A stretch of DNA of 40,087 nucleotides from DASYPQ01 sp041488095 (GTDB taxonomy: Bacteria; Planctomycetota; UBA1135; GCA-002686595), in the NCBI GenBank assembly GCA_041488095.1, contig JBGPOP010000040.1:1-40087 (forward strand), read 5' to 3'. Positions 1 to 7,510 of the stretch are shown here, piece by piece. Positions within the stretch are counted from its first letter, which is position 1. Each line of letters starts with the position of its first letter. The notes under the pieces are model-generated. The model worked only from the letters and a program-made list of their open reading frames with translations. It searched no databases and had not been told where the DNA came from. The position numbers and the translations under genes were made by a program.

Positions 1-1
1 C

Positions 2-1918
2 GAGATCGGGCTCGAGCTGACGGTCAAGGCCCATCTCTCCGGCGGGCGGGTCGCCGAGGTGCCGAGCTCGTGGGTCGACCGGGAGTCGGGCCAGAGCCGG
101 TTCCGCATGTGGCGCTGGATGCCGAGCTACCTGCGCTGGTATCTGCGCGCGATGGCCTCCCCGCTGCTCGTCGGTCTGGCCTGGCTCGCGATGCTCGCCT
201 CGGCCCATCACTACCTCGCCGCGTACGCGAGCCCGGTCCCCTTCATGGACGACTACGCGATGCTCCCGCAGCTCGCCGAGGGCGCCGGGCTCTCGCCCGC
301 GTTGCTGTGGTCGCAGCACAACGAGCACCGGATCCCGCTCCCGCGGCTCGTGTTCGTCGGCCTGATGAAGCTGACGCACGACTTCCGCTCGCTCATGTAC
401 GCGCAGGTGTTCCTCCTCGCGGCCGTCTCGCTGGGCCTGATCCTCGTCGCGCGGCGCATCCGGGGCAGGACCAGCGCGACCGATGCGTTCTTCCCCTTCC
501 TCTTCTTGAACTGGGGACACCACGAGAACCTGGCGACGGCCTTCCAGATCGCCCTGGTCCTGCCGGCCGCGATCTCGTCCGCGGTCCTGATGCTGGTCGC
601 CGGCGGGCCGGCAGTCCTCGACCGGCGCACGACGTCGTGGATCGGCGCCTGCCTCCTGGCTCTGCCGCTGTGCGGAGCCGCGGGTCTGCTGCAGGTGCCG
701 GCGATCGCCCTGTGGACCGGGCTCGCCGGCCTGTCCGGTTGGAGATCGATCGATCCCGTGCGCCGCCGCTCCGCGCCTCTCCTCGTCGCCGTGGCGGCGG
801 CGGCCGCAGTCGGGATCGCGCTCTACTTCTTCGGCTACGAAACTCCGGCCCATCTGAGCGTCCACTCGAGCCTCGCGAAGACGCTCTCCGCCTCCATGCG
901 GCTGTTGACGCTCGGCGTGGGTCCGGCCGGGATGGACTTCTGGCCGGTCACGGGCTTCCTCCTCGTCGGACTGTGCCTCTTCACGGCGCCGATCTGGATC
1001 GCGGCGGCGCGAGCTCGACCGGGAGAGCGCTGGCGCGCGCTCGGGATGCTCGCGTGCGGGGTCGGAGGCGTGACGCTCGCGCTCGGGATCGGCTGGGGAC
1101 GCGGCGAGATGCCGCGAGCGGGCGCAGCCCTCCGCTACGTGACGCTCGCTTCCCCGTTCCTCGCGTTCCTGTACCTCGTCTGGTGCCGGTACGGAACCGG
1201 GACCTCCGGTCGCCTCGTGCGCGGCACGCTGTGCATCACGATGGGAGCCCTGGTTCCCTGGTACGTGGGCCCGGCCCGGCAGTTCGGAGAGGCGCGCCTC
1301 CACGCGGCCGAGCTCCTCGAGCGCGACGTCGAGGCCGGCCTCCTTCCCGAGGACCTGGCCGAGCGCCACTGGCGATCCTTCTATATCGACGAGGACGGCT
1401 TCGCGAAGCTCCTGGATCAGCTGCGGAGGCAGGGGCTCCCGCCGTACCAGGAGGCAACCGGCCAGTCCGAGCCGGCGATGAACATCGCGCGACCGTTCTT
1501 CTACTGGAAGGCCAAGCCGGTCGAGTACCGTTCGGATCTGCCGATCACGCGGCGCAAGGTCGACGGCGTCCGCGTCGTCCTGATCCACGCTCCGGGCGAG
1601 ATCGTCTTCGAGATCCCTCCGGGTGCGCGGCGCGCGCTGGGCCGATTCGGGATCCATCCGCTGGCGTACCAGAACCCGAGGCGGAAGACGGACGGGGTGC
1701 GCTTCACCGTCGAGCGCAGCGTCGATCCGGGCCCGCTCGAGATCCTCTTCGAGAAGGTCCTCGACCCGGTGGCCGATCCCCGCGACGCCGGCTTCCACGA
1801 GTTCGCGATCGACCTGCCGCAGATCGCGACCGGAAGGCTCATCTTGCGCGTGTCGAACGCGCCCGGCCGCGACACCGGGATGGACTGGGGCTTCTGGACC
1901 GGGATCGATTTCGAATAG
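2..1918 (+). CDS. GT2-tail / polytopic membrane protein fusion (5' truncated by window)
   Basis: The frame is open from the left edge, so the N-terminus is missing; 638 residues are visible. The first ~50 residues (ELTVKAHLSGG...GQSRFRMWRWMPSYLRWY) look like the C-terminal end of a family 2 glycosyltransferase of the polyprenyl-phosphate sugar transferase type. With no intervening stop, the frame continues into about nine or ten hydrophobic segments (from MASPLLVGLAWLAML to about residue 430), then a soluble tail of roughly 200 residues ending at TAG 1916-1918. The first loop holds PFMDDYAMLP and SQHNEHRIPLPR; a DD followed by HNEHR suggests a GT-C-like membrane enzyme, which is inference. 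It converges on the epimerase gene, the two stop codons directly abutting. With the nucleotide-sugar genes opposite, a role in envelope glycan assembly is likely. The alternative of two genes joined by a lost stop cannot be excluded. Confidence 0.7.
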   Translation, partial: EIGLELTVKAHLSGGRVAEVPSSWVDRESGQSRFRMWRWMPSYLRWYLRAMASPLLVGLAWLAMLASAHHYLAAYASPVPFMDDYAMLPQLAEGAGLSPALLWSQHNEHRIPLPRLVFVGLMKLTHDFRSLMYAQVFLLAAVSLGLILVARRIRGRTSATDAFFPFLFLNWGHHENLATAFQIALVLPAAISSAVLMLVAGGPAVLDRRTTSWIGACLLALPLCGAAGLLQVPAIALWTGLAGLSGWRSIDPVRRRSAPLLVAVAAAAAVGIALYFFGYETPAHLSVHSSLAKTLSASMRLLTLGVGPAGMDFWPVTGFLLVGLCLFTAPIWIAAARARPGERWRALGMLACGVGGVTLALGIGWGRGEMPRAGAALRYVTLASPFLAFLYLVWCRYGTGTSGRLVRGTLCITMGALVPWYVGPARQFGEARLHAAELLERDVEAGLLPEDLAERHWRSFYIDEDGFAKLLDQLRRQGLPPYQEATGQSEPAMNIARPFFYWKAKPVEYRSDLPITRRKVDGVRVVLIHAPGEIVFEIPPGARRALGRFGIHPLAYQNPRRKTDGVRFTVERSVDPGPLEILFEKVLDPVADPRDAGFHEFAIDLPQIATGRLILRVSNAPGRDTGMDWGFWTGIDFE

Positions 1919-2938
1919 TCAGATCTTCCCGGCCAGGACCTGCTCGCGGACCCAGGGGATCACCTCGTCCAGGATCTTCTCGAGCGTTGTCGTCGCCTCG
2001 AAGCCGAGCAGGCGCTTCGCCTTGCGGACGTCCGGCACGCGCATCTGCACGTCGTGCTCGTAGGGCGGGTCGGAAACGAAACGGAACGGCCGGCCGGGGT
2101 TGATCTTCCTCCAGATCAGTTCGGCCAGCTCGAGCACCCCGGTCGAACGCGCAGTCGAGAGGTTGAAGTCCTCGTTCAGCGCCTTCTCGTGCTCGATGCA
2201 CACGCGGATCCCCTTGGCGAGGTCGCCGCCGTAGGTGTAGTGTCGCACCTGCTTGCCGTCGCCGAGGATGTGGACCGGATCCTGGCCCTTGAGCACCTTC
2301 TGCACGAGGTCGGGCACGACATGGCTCATCGCGAGCTTGACGTTGCCCGAGAACGCCTCGTGCTCGCCGAGCGCCCGGCCCTCGCCGATCCCGACGCAGT
2401 TGAACGGGCGGACGATCGTGTAGGGCAGTCCGTACTGCTCGTGCGCGCCCTTCGTGAAGTACTCGGTCGCGAGCTTCTGGAAGCCGTAAGTCGATCGCGG
2501 CGGCGGGCTGGTGAATTGCGCGCCCTCGGGCGTGGGGAACACGTTCGAGGACTCGAACACCATCGAGGAGGACAAGACCGTGATCTTCCTCAGCTTCCTG
2601 TTCTCGTGGGCCCAGATCGCGGCGTCGAACGAGGCGGCGGTGATGCGCTCGTTCTCCGCGATCAGGTCGTAGGCGTACTTGTGGAAGTAGGAGATCCCTC
2701 CGATCCTCGCCGCGCCGGCGACGAAGTGGTCGCAGTCGGCGACCACCTTCTTCATCCGCTCGACGTCCTTGACGTCGCCCTCGACGAGCTGGAAGCGCGG
2801 ATGGTCGTCGTAGGACTTCGCGACCCGCCCGTACTTGCTGAAGTTGTCGATCCCGACCACGTCCCAGCCCTGGCCGAGGAGCTCCTCGACCAGGTAGCCG
2901 GCGATGAAGCCGTTCGCGCCGGTGACCAGGACCTTCAA
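1919..2938 (-). CDS. NAD-dependent epimerase/dehydratase (extended SDR)
   Basis: Predicted cytoplasmic nucleotide-sugar epimerase or dehydratase of 339 residues. The Rossmann motif TGANGFIAGYL is at residues 6-16 (the third Gly of the usual GxxGxxG is shifted by one), a Ser-rich strand SSSMVF at 123-128, and the catalytic YGFQK pair Y151/K155. IVRPFNCVG downstream is typical of UDP-sugar epimerases. The start is TTG at 2938, giving MKVLVTG; the TTG overlaps the TGA of the upstream dehydrogenase as TTGA, a 4-bp overlap indicating translational coupling, and no better start lies nearby. Together with the dehydrogenase it probably makes an activated uronic acid or amino-uronic sugar. Exact substrate and product cannot be assigned from sequence. 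Confidence 0.88.
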   Translation of the reverse strand: MKVLVTGANGFIAGYLVEELLGQGWDVVGIDNFSKYGRVAKSYDDHPRFQLVEGDVKDVERMKKVVADCDHFVAGAARIGGISYFHKYAYDLIAENERITAASFDAAIWAHENRKLRKITVLSSSMVFESSNVFPTPEGAQFTSPPPRSTYGFQKLATEYFTKGAHEQYGLPYTIVRPFNCVGIGEGRALGEHEAFSGNVKLAMSHVVPDLVQKVLKGQDPVHILGDGKQVRHYTYGGDLAKGIRVCIEHEKALNEDFNLSTARSTGVLELAELIWRKINPGRPFRFVSDPPYEHDVQMRVPDVRKAKRLLGFEATTTLEKILDEVIPWVREQVLAGKI

Positions 2939-4122
2939 ACGACTGCCGTGCCCACCGAGGTCGAGTTCCAGATGTCGATCACGGGCTTCTTCCCGAAGTC
3001 CACGCTCCGCCAGGCCGTGTGCGGGGCGCCGATGAAGAAGATGTCGGCGCGCGCGAGCGCTTCCGCGAGCGTCACGAGCGATCGGTCCTCGAGGAACGGG
3101 TCGCAGCACAGGACCTCCCTGCACTCGACCTGGAGGCTCTTCTTGAGCTTGAACGACAGCGAATCGCGAGGGTCGTCGGAGTCGGCCTTGAACGTCATGC
3201 CCAGGATCGCCGCGGTCATGTTGCGCAGGTCGTAGCGCGCGGACGCGCGGCGCACGAGGTAGTTCGGCAGCCCCTCGTTCACGAGCATGGCCGAGTGCCC
3301 CAGGAAGAAGGCGTTGTTGTCGAAGGTCGAGAGCTGCATCGTGTCCTTGAAGAGGCACGGGCCGGCGGCGAACCCGGCCTTCGGGAATCCCTTCGCGCGC
3401 GGGTACTTCTCGGTCATCGCGCGGTGGATCTCGTAGAAGTCGACGCCCTGGTCGTTGCAGATCATGTAGAACTGGTTCGCCACCGCGAACTGGATGTAGC
3501 GCCAGGCGTTGTTGTAGAGCTTGGCGAGCTCGGCACCGAGCGGCTTCATCGGGACGATGTCGGGCGTGAGCAGACGGAAGAGGGCCTCGGCGCGGGCCTG
3601 GGCCTGCGCGCTCGTGCCGGCGACGATCTGGGGGAGCGAGGTGATCTCCTGGAGCGCGACGCCCTCGGCCACGCGCTCGGGACAGAAGGCGACGTCGATC
3701 CCGACCTGGGTCTCGGCCACGCTCCTCGCGATGCGATCGGTCGTGCCGGGGTAGACCGTGCTGCGCAGGACCAGGAGCTGCCCCTTGCGCAGGTGGGAGC
3801 GGTCCTGGTCGAGGAGGTCGGCGTAGACCTCGAAGCGCGGGTTCAGGTGCTCGTCGAGCGGCGTGCCGATGACGGTGATGACGACGTCGGCGTCGCGGAT
3901 CACCTTCGGCTCGGTGGTGCAGCGGAACGCGCCGCTCTTCAGGACCTTCGGCAGGAGCTCGTCCGCCCCCGCGTCCATGAACGGCATCTTCCCGCCGCCC
4001 GCCAGCGCCACCTTCTTCGCGTCGAGGTCGAGGGCGACGACCTTCTTCCCCGCGCGGGCGAAGGCGAGACCGAGGGGGAGCCCGACGTGGCCGCATCCGC
4101 CGATGATGACGATGTCGGGCAT
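2935..4122 (-). CDS. UDP-glucose/GDP-mannose dehydrogenase family (nucleotide-sugar dehydrogenase)
   Basis: Predicted NAD-dependent four-electron oxidation of a UDP-sugar to a UDP-uronate, 395 residues, normal for the family. The N-terminal Rossmann fold begins IVIIGGCGHVGLPLG (4-18). The segment STVYPGTTDRI (121-131) is the usual second nucleotide-domain signature. The central domain has KLYNNAWRY with K201 and N205, and the catalytic Cys is C256 in GPCLFKDT. The FCPER and PQIVAGT motifs favour the WecC/WbpA-like (UDP-N-acetylhexosamine) branch over UDP-glucose dehydrogenase, but this is tentative. It overlaps the epimerase gene by 4 bp and was probably cotranscribed with it. The product would feed polysaccharide synthesis. 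Confidence 0.92.
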   Translation of the reverse strand: MPDIVIIGGCGHVGLPLGLAFARAGKKVVALDLDAKKVALAGGGKMPFMDAGADELLPKVLKSGAFRCTTEPKVIRDADVVITVIGTPLDEHLNPRFEVYADLLDQDRSHLRKGQLLVLRSTVYPGTTDRIARSVAETQVGIDVAFCPERVAEGVALQEITSLPQIVAGTSAQAQARAEALFRLLTPDIVPMKPLGAELAKLYNNAWRYIQFAVANQFYMICNDQGVDFYEIHRAMTEKYPRAKGFPKAGFAAGPCLFKDTMQLSTFDNNAFFLGHSAMLVNEGLPNYLVRRASARYDLRNMTAAILGMTFKADSDDPRDSLSFKLKKSLQVECREVLCCDPFLEDRSLVTLAEALARADIFFIGAPHTAWRSVDFGKKPVIDIWNSTSVGTAVV

Positions 4123-4187
4123 GGGGAAGCGGCTCGGGGACGGGGAAGCCTACTCGATTGGCTCGGCCTGGGCGCGCTCGATCCGGA

Positions 4188-5564
4188 CTAGCGCCTGGTC
4201 GCGTCGTACGCGTTGGTCGCCTCGCGGAACTCCTGCTGCGCCGCCTCCTGGACCTTCGCGAGCAGATCGGGATCGGCCGTGTCGGCGAACACGTAGAACT
4301 TCCACAGATCGCGGTAGCTGCGCTCGAGGTCCGCGAGCCGCGGCACACGCTCCGCGTAGCTCGCCAGCGGCTCGACCGACGCCGCTCCCGGCCAGCGCAC
4401 GTGCATGCGCGCCTCCTTGAGCTGCATCCGCTGCGCCGGGCAGTACACGATCACCTCGACCTCCTTCCCCGTCGCGAATCGCACCAGGTCCGCGATGCGC
4501 GCCTCCGCCTCGGACCGCGCCTTCGCGCCGCCCTGCGCGAAGTAGCGTCGCACCAGCCCCTCCTGCACCTCCTCGTTCTCGTACCGCGGGAACACGCACG
4601 CGCGCTTCGGCAACCTGCGCGAGCGGAAGCGCCTCACCAGCGAGCGCACCCGCTCCCGCGCCTCCTTTTCCGCCTTCGCGACCGAGCGCTCGAGCAGCTC
4701 GAGCACCGACGCGTCGGTCTCTCCGTAGAAGTCCTCCTCCTTCACCGCGCCGCAGGCGAGCGCCAGCGCGATCGCGCGTGCGACGAGCGCCCCCGCCGCC
4801 ACCTTGGCGTGGTGGTAGTACACGCGCTCGGAGAAGTAGTAGCGCGCCTCGAGCATCCTCACGACCTCCGAGAGGATGTCCTCGCGCAGGAGATCGTGCT
4901 TGGCGAGATCGATGTAGAGGTTCCCGCTCGCGCGGTCGATCTTGAAGTAGCTCGTGACGCGCGGATCGACCGCGAGCTTCAGCCCTGTGAAGTACGCGTC
5001 GCGCGCCAGGTAGTCGAGGATGTCGCAGGCGAAGGTCCCCGTGACGATCTGAGTCCAGTACGGCGGCACCGGAGCCGGCTCACCGCCGCCGCGCAGGATG
5101 TTGAGCACATCCGTCGCGACGCCGAGCCCGCGCAGCTCCTTCCCGAGCGCCGTCCCCGGCCCGAGCATCCTCTCGAACCGGTGCGCCGAGTCGTGGCGCC
5201 AGAAGATCCCGTCCTGGTCCTCGATGCTGTGCCCGAACGGGATGTGCGTCACGTCGTGCACGAGCGCCGCGATCCGGATCACGCGCGCTTCCTCCTCGCT
5301 GACGCCGACGCACGCCTTGGGATCCAGCTCGAAGCTCCGGTTCACCGCCTCGATCACCCTGGCCGCCATGTGCAGGCTGCCGATCGAGTGGTCGAAGCGC
5401 GTGTGCACCGCGCCCGGGAACACCAGGAACGCCGTGCCGAGCTGCTTTACGCCCCTCAAACGCTGCATCTCGGGCGTGTCGAGGACGGCGATCTCCTCGT
5501 GCGTGAGGTACACATCCCCGTGCACGGGGTCGCGGATCACGCTGAATCGCTTGCGGCCGGCCAT
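4188..5564 (-). CDS. HD-domain phosphohydrolase (SAMHD1/dGTPase-like)
   Basis: 458-residue cytoplasmic HD protein. Metal-site residues are visible in order: H54/H59 in HTRFDHS, H103-D104 in ALVHDVTHIPFGH with H107 and H112, and D183/D186 in CDILDYLARDAYFTG. The opening RDPVHGDVYLT and the DYLxRDAYFTG segment are hallmarks of the SAMHD1-related branch, whose members hydrolyse dNTPs or related nucleotides; the actual substrate here is unknown. The C-terminal ~200 residues are rich in Arg and Glu and are less recognisable. The gene is separated from the sugar genes by 65 bp and is transcribed divergently from the DsbD-N-like gene. The ATG start at 5564 has no strong ribosome-binding site, so the N-terminus is fairly but not fully certain. 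Confidence 0.88.
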   Translation of the reverse strand: MAGRKRFSVIRDPVHGDVYLTHEEIAVLDTPEMQRLRGVKQLGTAFLVFPGAVHTRFDHSIGSLHMAARVIEAVNRSFELDPKACVGVSEEEARVIRIAALVHDVTHIPFGHSIEDQDGIFWRHDSAHRFERMLGPGTALGKELRGLGVATDVLNILRGGGEPAPVPPYWTQIVTGTFACDILDYLARDAYFTGLKLAVDPRVTSYFKIDRASGNLYIDLAKHDLLREDILSEVVRMLEARYYFSERVYYHHAKVAAGALVARAIALALACGAVKEEDFYGETDASVLELLERSVAKAEKEARERVRSLVRRFRSRRLPKRACVFPRYENEEVQEGLVRRYFAQGGAKARSEAEARIADLVRFATGKEVEVIVYCPAQRMQLKEARMHVRWPGAASVEPLASYAERVPRLADLERSYRDLWKFYVFADTADPDLLAKVQEAAQQEFREATNAYDATRR

Positions 5565-5642
5565 GGAGACGCTCGTGAAGGAGCATGATAACCTGGCCGA
5601 GCCTCCCGCGTCGGCGACGCCGTGCTAGCATCCCACGCCGAG

Positions 5643-6530
5643 ATGATCGCATCCCTCCTGGCAGCCGCCTGCGCGCTCGCTCAGCAGAACCCTGTCGACT
5701 TGCGCGGGGGCTCCGCCGGCGACTCGCGCGGAGACCGTCTCGTCCGCGTCGACCTTCTCGCCGACCGCGCCGCGATCCGGCCGGGAGAGACCTTCACGCT
5801 GGGCGTCAAGCTCACCGTCGATCGCGGGTGGCACATCTACTGGGAGAACCCCGGCGACAGCGGCTTCCCCACCAAGGCGACGATCAGCGGCCCCGAGGAC
5901 TTCGAGATCGGCGACCTGCGCTTCCCCGCTCCCGAGCGCGACGTTGCCGAGGGCGACATCGTGACCTACATCCACCGTGGCGAGGTGATGCTCGTCGCCG
6001 ACGTCCGCGTCCCCCGGGAGCTCGCGCAGGGATTCGGGCCGGGCTCGAAGGTGACCTTCGAAATCGAGGCGAGCTGGCTCGTGTGCACCGACGTGTGCTT
6101 CCCCGGCTCGGGCAAGGCCCGCCTGGAGGTCCCGATCGCGGCGGCGGGCGACCCACCCGCGCCGGCGAACGAGAAGCTCTTCGCCGTCTCGCGCGCGCGA
6201 CTGCCGCGGCCGTGGAAGGAGCTCGAGGGCGCCGAGCTGGAGTGGTCCGGGGGGGGGAAGAGCCCGCAGCTGCGGATCTCCGTCCCGCGCGCGTCCGACC
6301 TCGAGATCTTCCCCCTCGCGAGCGCGACGACGAGCCTCGAGAGCCGTCTGATCGCGAAGGACGAGCGCTTCTGCCGGCTGACCGCCGAGGTGCGTTTCCG
6401 CAAGGAATCGCCCGAGGACCGGCCGCGCCTCCAGGGCGTGCTGCGCGTAAGGACCGAGCAGGGCGAGTCCTTTTTCGACCTGGACTCGACTTTTGGCAAA
6501 CCGCTCGCCGATGTTCGCGCGAGCAAGTGA
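5643..6530 (+). CDS. Secreted DsbD N-terminal-domain-like protein (PF11412 type)
   Basis: 295-residue secreted protein with signal sequence MIASLLAAACALAQQ. The fold resembles the periplasmic N-terminal domain of DsbD/ScsB thiol:disulfide interchange proteins: GETFTLGVKLTVDRGWHIYWENPGDSG (49-75, split here from a longer stretch) followed by SWLVCTDVCFPG, giving a C148-x3-C152 redox pair. The DsbD transmembrane and thioredoxin domains are absent, so it stands alone. ATG 5643 is preferred over an upstream in-frame GTG because it places the hydrophobic stretch at the very N-terminus. A run of nine G at 6249-6257 lies inside the gene and could be a slippage or sequencing risk. It ends 20 bp before the redoxin gene, suggesting an operon and a redox partnership. 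Confidence 0.85.
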   Translation: MIASLLAAACALAQQNPVDLRGGSAGDSRGDRLVRVDLLADRAAIRPGETFTLGVKLTVDRGWHIYWENPGDSGFPTKATISGPEDFEIGDLRFPAPERDVAEGDIVTYIHRGEVMLVADVRVPRELAQGFGPGSKVTFEIEASWLVCTDVCFPGSGKARLEVPIAAAGDPPAPANEKLFAVSRARLPRPWKELEGAELEWSGGGKSPQLRISVPRASDLEIFPLASATTSLESRLIAKDERFCRLTAEVRFRKESPEDRPRLQGVLRVRTEQGESFFDLDSTFGKPLADVRASK

Positions 6531-6550
6531 CCGACGTGGAGACCCCAACG

Positions 6551-7234
6551 ATGACCTTGATGAAACGGACCTCGCCGCTGCGTATCCCGATGACCTTGGG
6601 CGCCCTGGTCGTGCTCGCCGCAACGGCTCCTGTCGCGCAGGACAAGGGCCAAGAGCCGAAGAAGGACGCGAAGACCGAGAAGATCGACAAGGCCGAGCTC
6701 GGCAAGCCCGCGCCGGCCTTCGAGCTGAAGAACATCGAGGGCAAGACCGTCAAGCTCTCCGACTACAAGGGCAAGACGGTCGTGCTCGAGTGGTTCAACC
6801 CGACCTGCCCCTACTGCGTGTACGCGTACGGCGCGGAGGGACCGCTGCGCACGATGCCCGAGGACTTGAAGGCCAAGGGCGTCGTGTGGCTCTCGATCGT
6901 CTCGGAGAACCCCAAGAACCCCGGCGGCCAGGCCGACACGATCAAGAAGTTCATGGAGGAGCACAAGATGAAGGCCCTCATGCTCGTCGATCCCGACGGC
7001 AAGGTGGGCAGGCTCTACGGCGCGAAGAGCACCCCGCACATGTTCGTCATCAGCGAGAAGGGCGCGCTCGTGTACCGTGGCGCGCTCGACAACGCGCCGC
7101 ACGGAGAGCTCGCGAAGGAAGACACCAGGGTGAATTACGTCCAGGCAGCCGTCGCCGACCTGAGCTCGGGCCACGCCGTGACCAAGGCCGAGACCAAGTC
7201 CTACGGCTGACCGGTCAAGTACGCGAAGCCGTAG
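6551..7234 (+). CDS. Secreted redoxin (PRX_like1-type thioredoxin-fold protein), probable selenoprotein with in-frame TGA
   Basis: Conventional reading gives 219 residues ending at TGA 7208-7210; with the TGA read as selenocysteine it gives 227 residues ending at TAG 7232-7234. The signal peptide runs to about residue 30 (TAPVAQ). The redoxin domain covers roughly 50-205, with the redox motif WFNPTCPYC (C86, C89) and the thioredoxin cis-proline in STPHMF (T161-P162). The frame ends TKSYG-[TGA]-PVKYAKP-TAG. As I recall the family, relatives end in a motif like S-x-G-C-(N/S)-(I/V)-K-(W/Y), so TGA occupies the conserved Cys position and the residues after it continue the family consensus. A hairpin fitting a bacterial SECIS follows immediately. 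GGAG about 9 nt before ATG 6551 supports the start; ATG 6560 is an alternative. Likely operon with the DsbD-N-like gene. The redoxin call is firm; selenocysteine insertion is inferred. Confidence 0.9.
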
Positions 7235-7245
7235 GTTACGGCTTC
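7225..7245 (+). promoter_or_regulatory. Candidate bacterial SECIS hairpin
   Basis: The 9-base arm gaagccgta (7225-7233) pairs perfectly with tacggcttc (7237-7245) around the loop GGT (7234-7236). The TGA is at 7208-7210, so 14 nt precede the stem and 23 nt precede the loop, with G at the first loop position; this fits the bacterial SECIS pattern as I remember it (loop G, 16-37 nt from UGA). If the closing A-U pair opens, the loop reads AGGUU, recalling the GG-containing loop bound by SelB in E. coli fdhF. A short lower helix, GGTC 7213-7216 with GACC 7248-7251, is also possible. No T-run follows, which argues against it being the terminator. Confidence 0.7.
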
Positions 7246-7250
7246 ACGAC

Positions 7251-7290
7251 CCGCGGCGCGGACGGGCCTCTGGGCCCCTCCGCGCCGCGG
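7251..7290 (+). terminator. Strong hairpin terminator after the redoxin gene
   Basis: The 12-base arm ccgcggcgcgga (7251-7262) pairs perfectly with tccgcgccgcgg (7279-7290). After one C:C mismatch an inner stem gggcc/ggccc (7264-7268 with 7273-7277) closes a TCTG loop. The tail is only tcgtttcg, so termination would rely on stem strength. Its existence means the smaller hairpin at 7225-7245 is not needed as a terminator. Confidence 0.6.
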
Positions 7291-7430
7291 TCGTTTCGAA
7301 CGGCAGACCGTCGCCTCGAGGCGGCCAGGCCATCCTTCCGGTTCCGGTCGCGTCGAGTGTGCTCGCCAATCTGCAACCGCCGGAGGCGACCTCCGCGGCA
7401 GGGCACGAACCTGCGGCCCACCCGGAACGA

Positions 7431-7464
7431 CAGCGCGGACCGGCCGGTTGGCCGATCCGCGCTG
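7431..7464 (-). terminator. Inverted repeat downstream of the YHS-repeat gene
   Basis: The arms cagcgcgga (7431-7439) and tccgcgctg (7456-7464) are a perfect 9-bp inverted repeat, with a further ggcc/ggcc pairing inside. It lies 3' of the minus-strand YHS-repeat gene and between convergent genes. No T-run is present, so it is only a candidate terminator. Confidence 0.4.
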
Positions 7465-7472
7465 CAATGTCT

Positions 7473-7505
7473 GCGGAGGAAGCCCCGTCAGGGCTCCGTG
7501 TCCGC
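7473..7505 (-). terminator. Hairpin just after the YHS-repeat gene stop
   Basis: The outer arms gcgga (7473-7477) and tccgc (7501-7505) enclose an inner stem agccc/gggct around cgtca. It begins 5 bp past the stop codon of the minus-strand gene ending at 7511. Bulged and without a clear T-run; candidate terminator or 3' end stabiliser. Confidence 0.4.
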
Positions 7506-7510
7506 CGCGA

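Noticed and set aside
5565..5642. Regulatory site between the divergent HD and DsbD-N-like genes
   Set aside because: No palindrome or promoter hexamers stood out in this short gap.
7251..7290. Large GC hairpin as the SECIS element
   Set aside because: Its loop lies too far from the TGA (over 55 nt) and its stem is too strong; it fits a terminator better, and the 7225-7245 hairpin fits the SECIS spacing.
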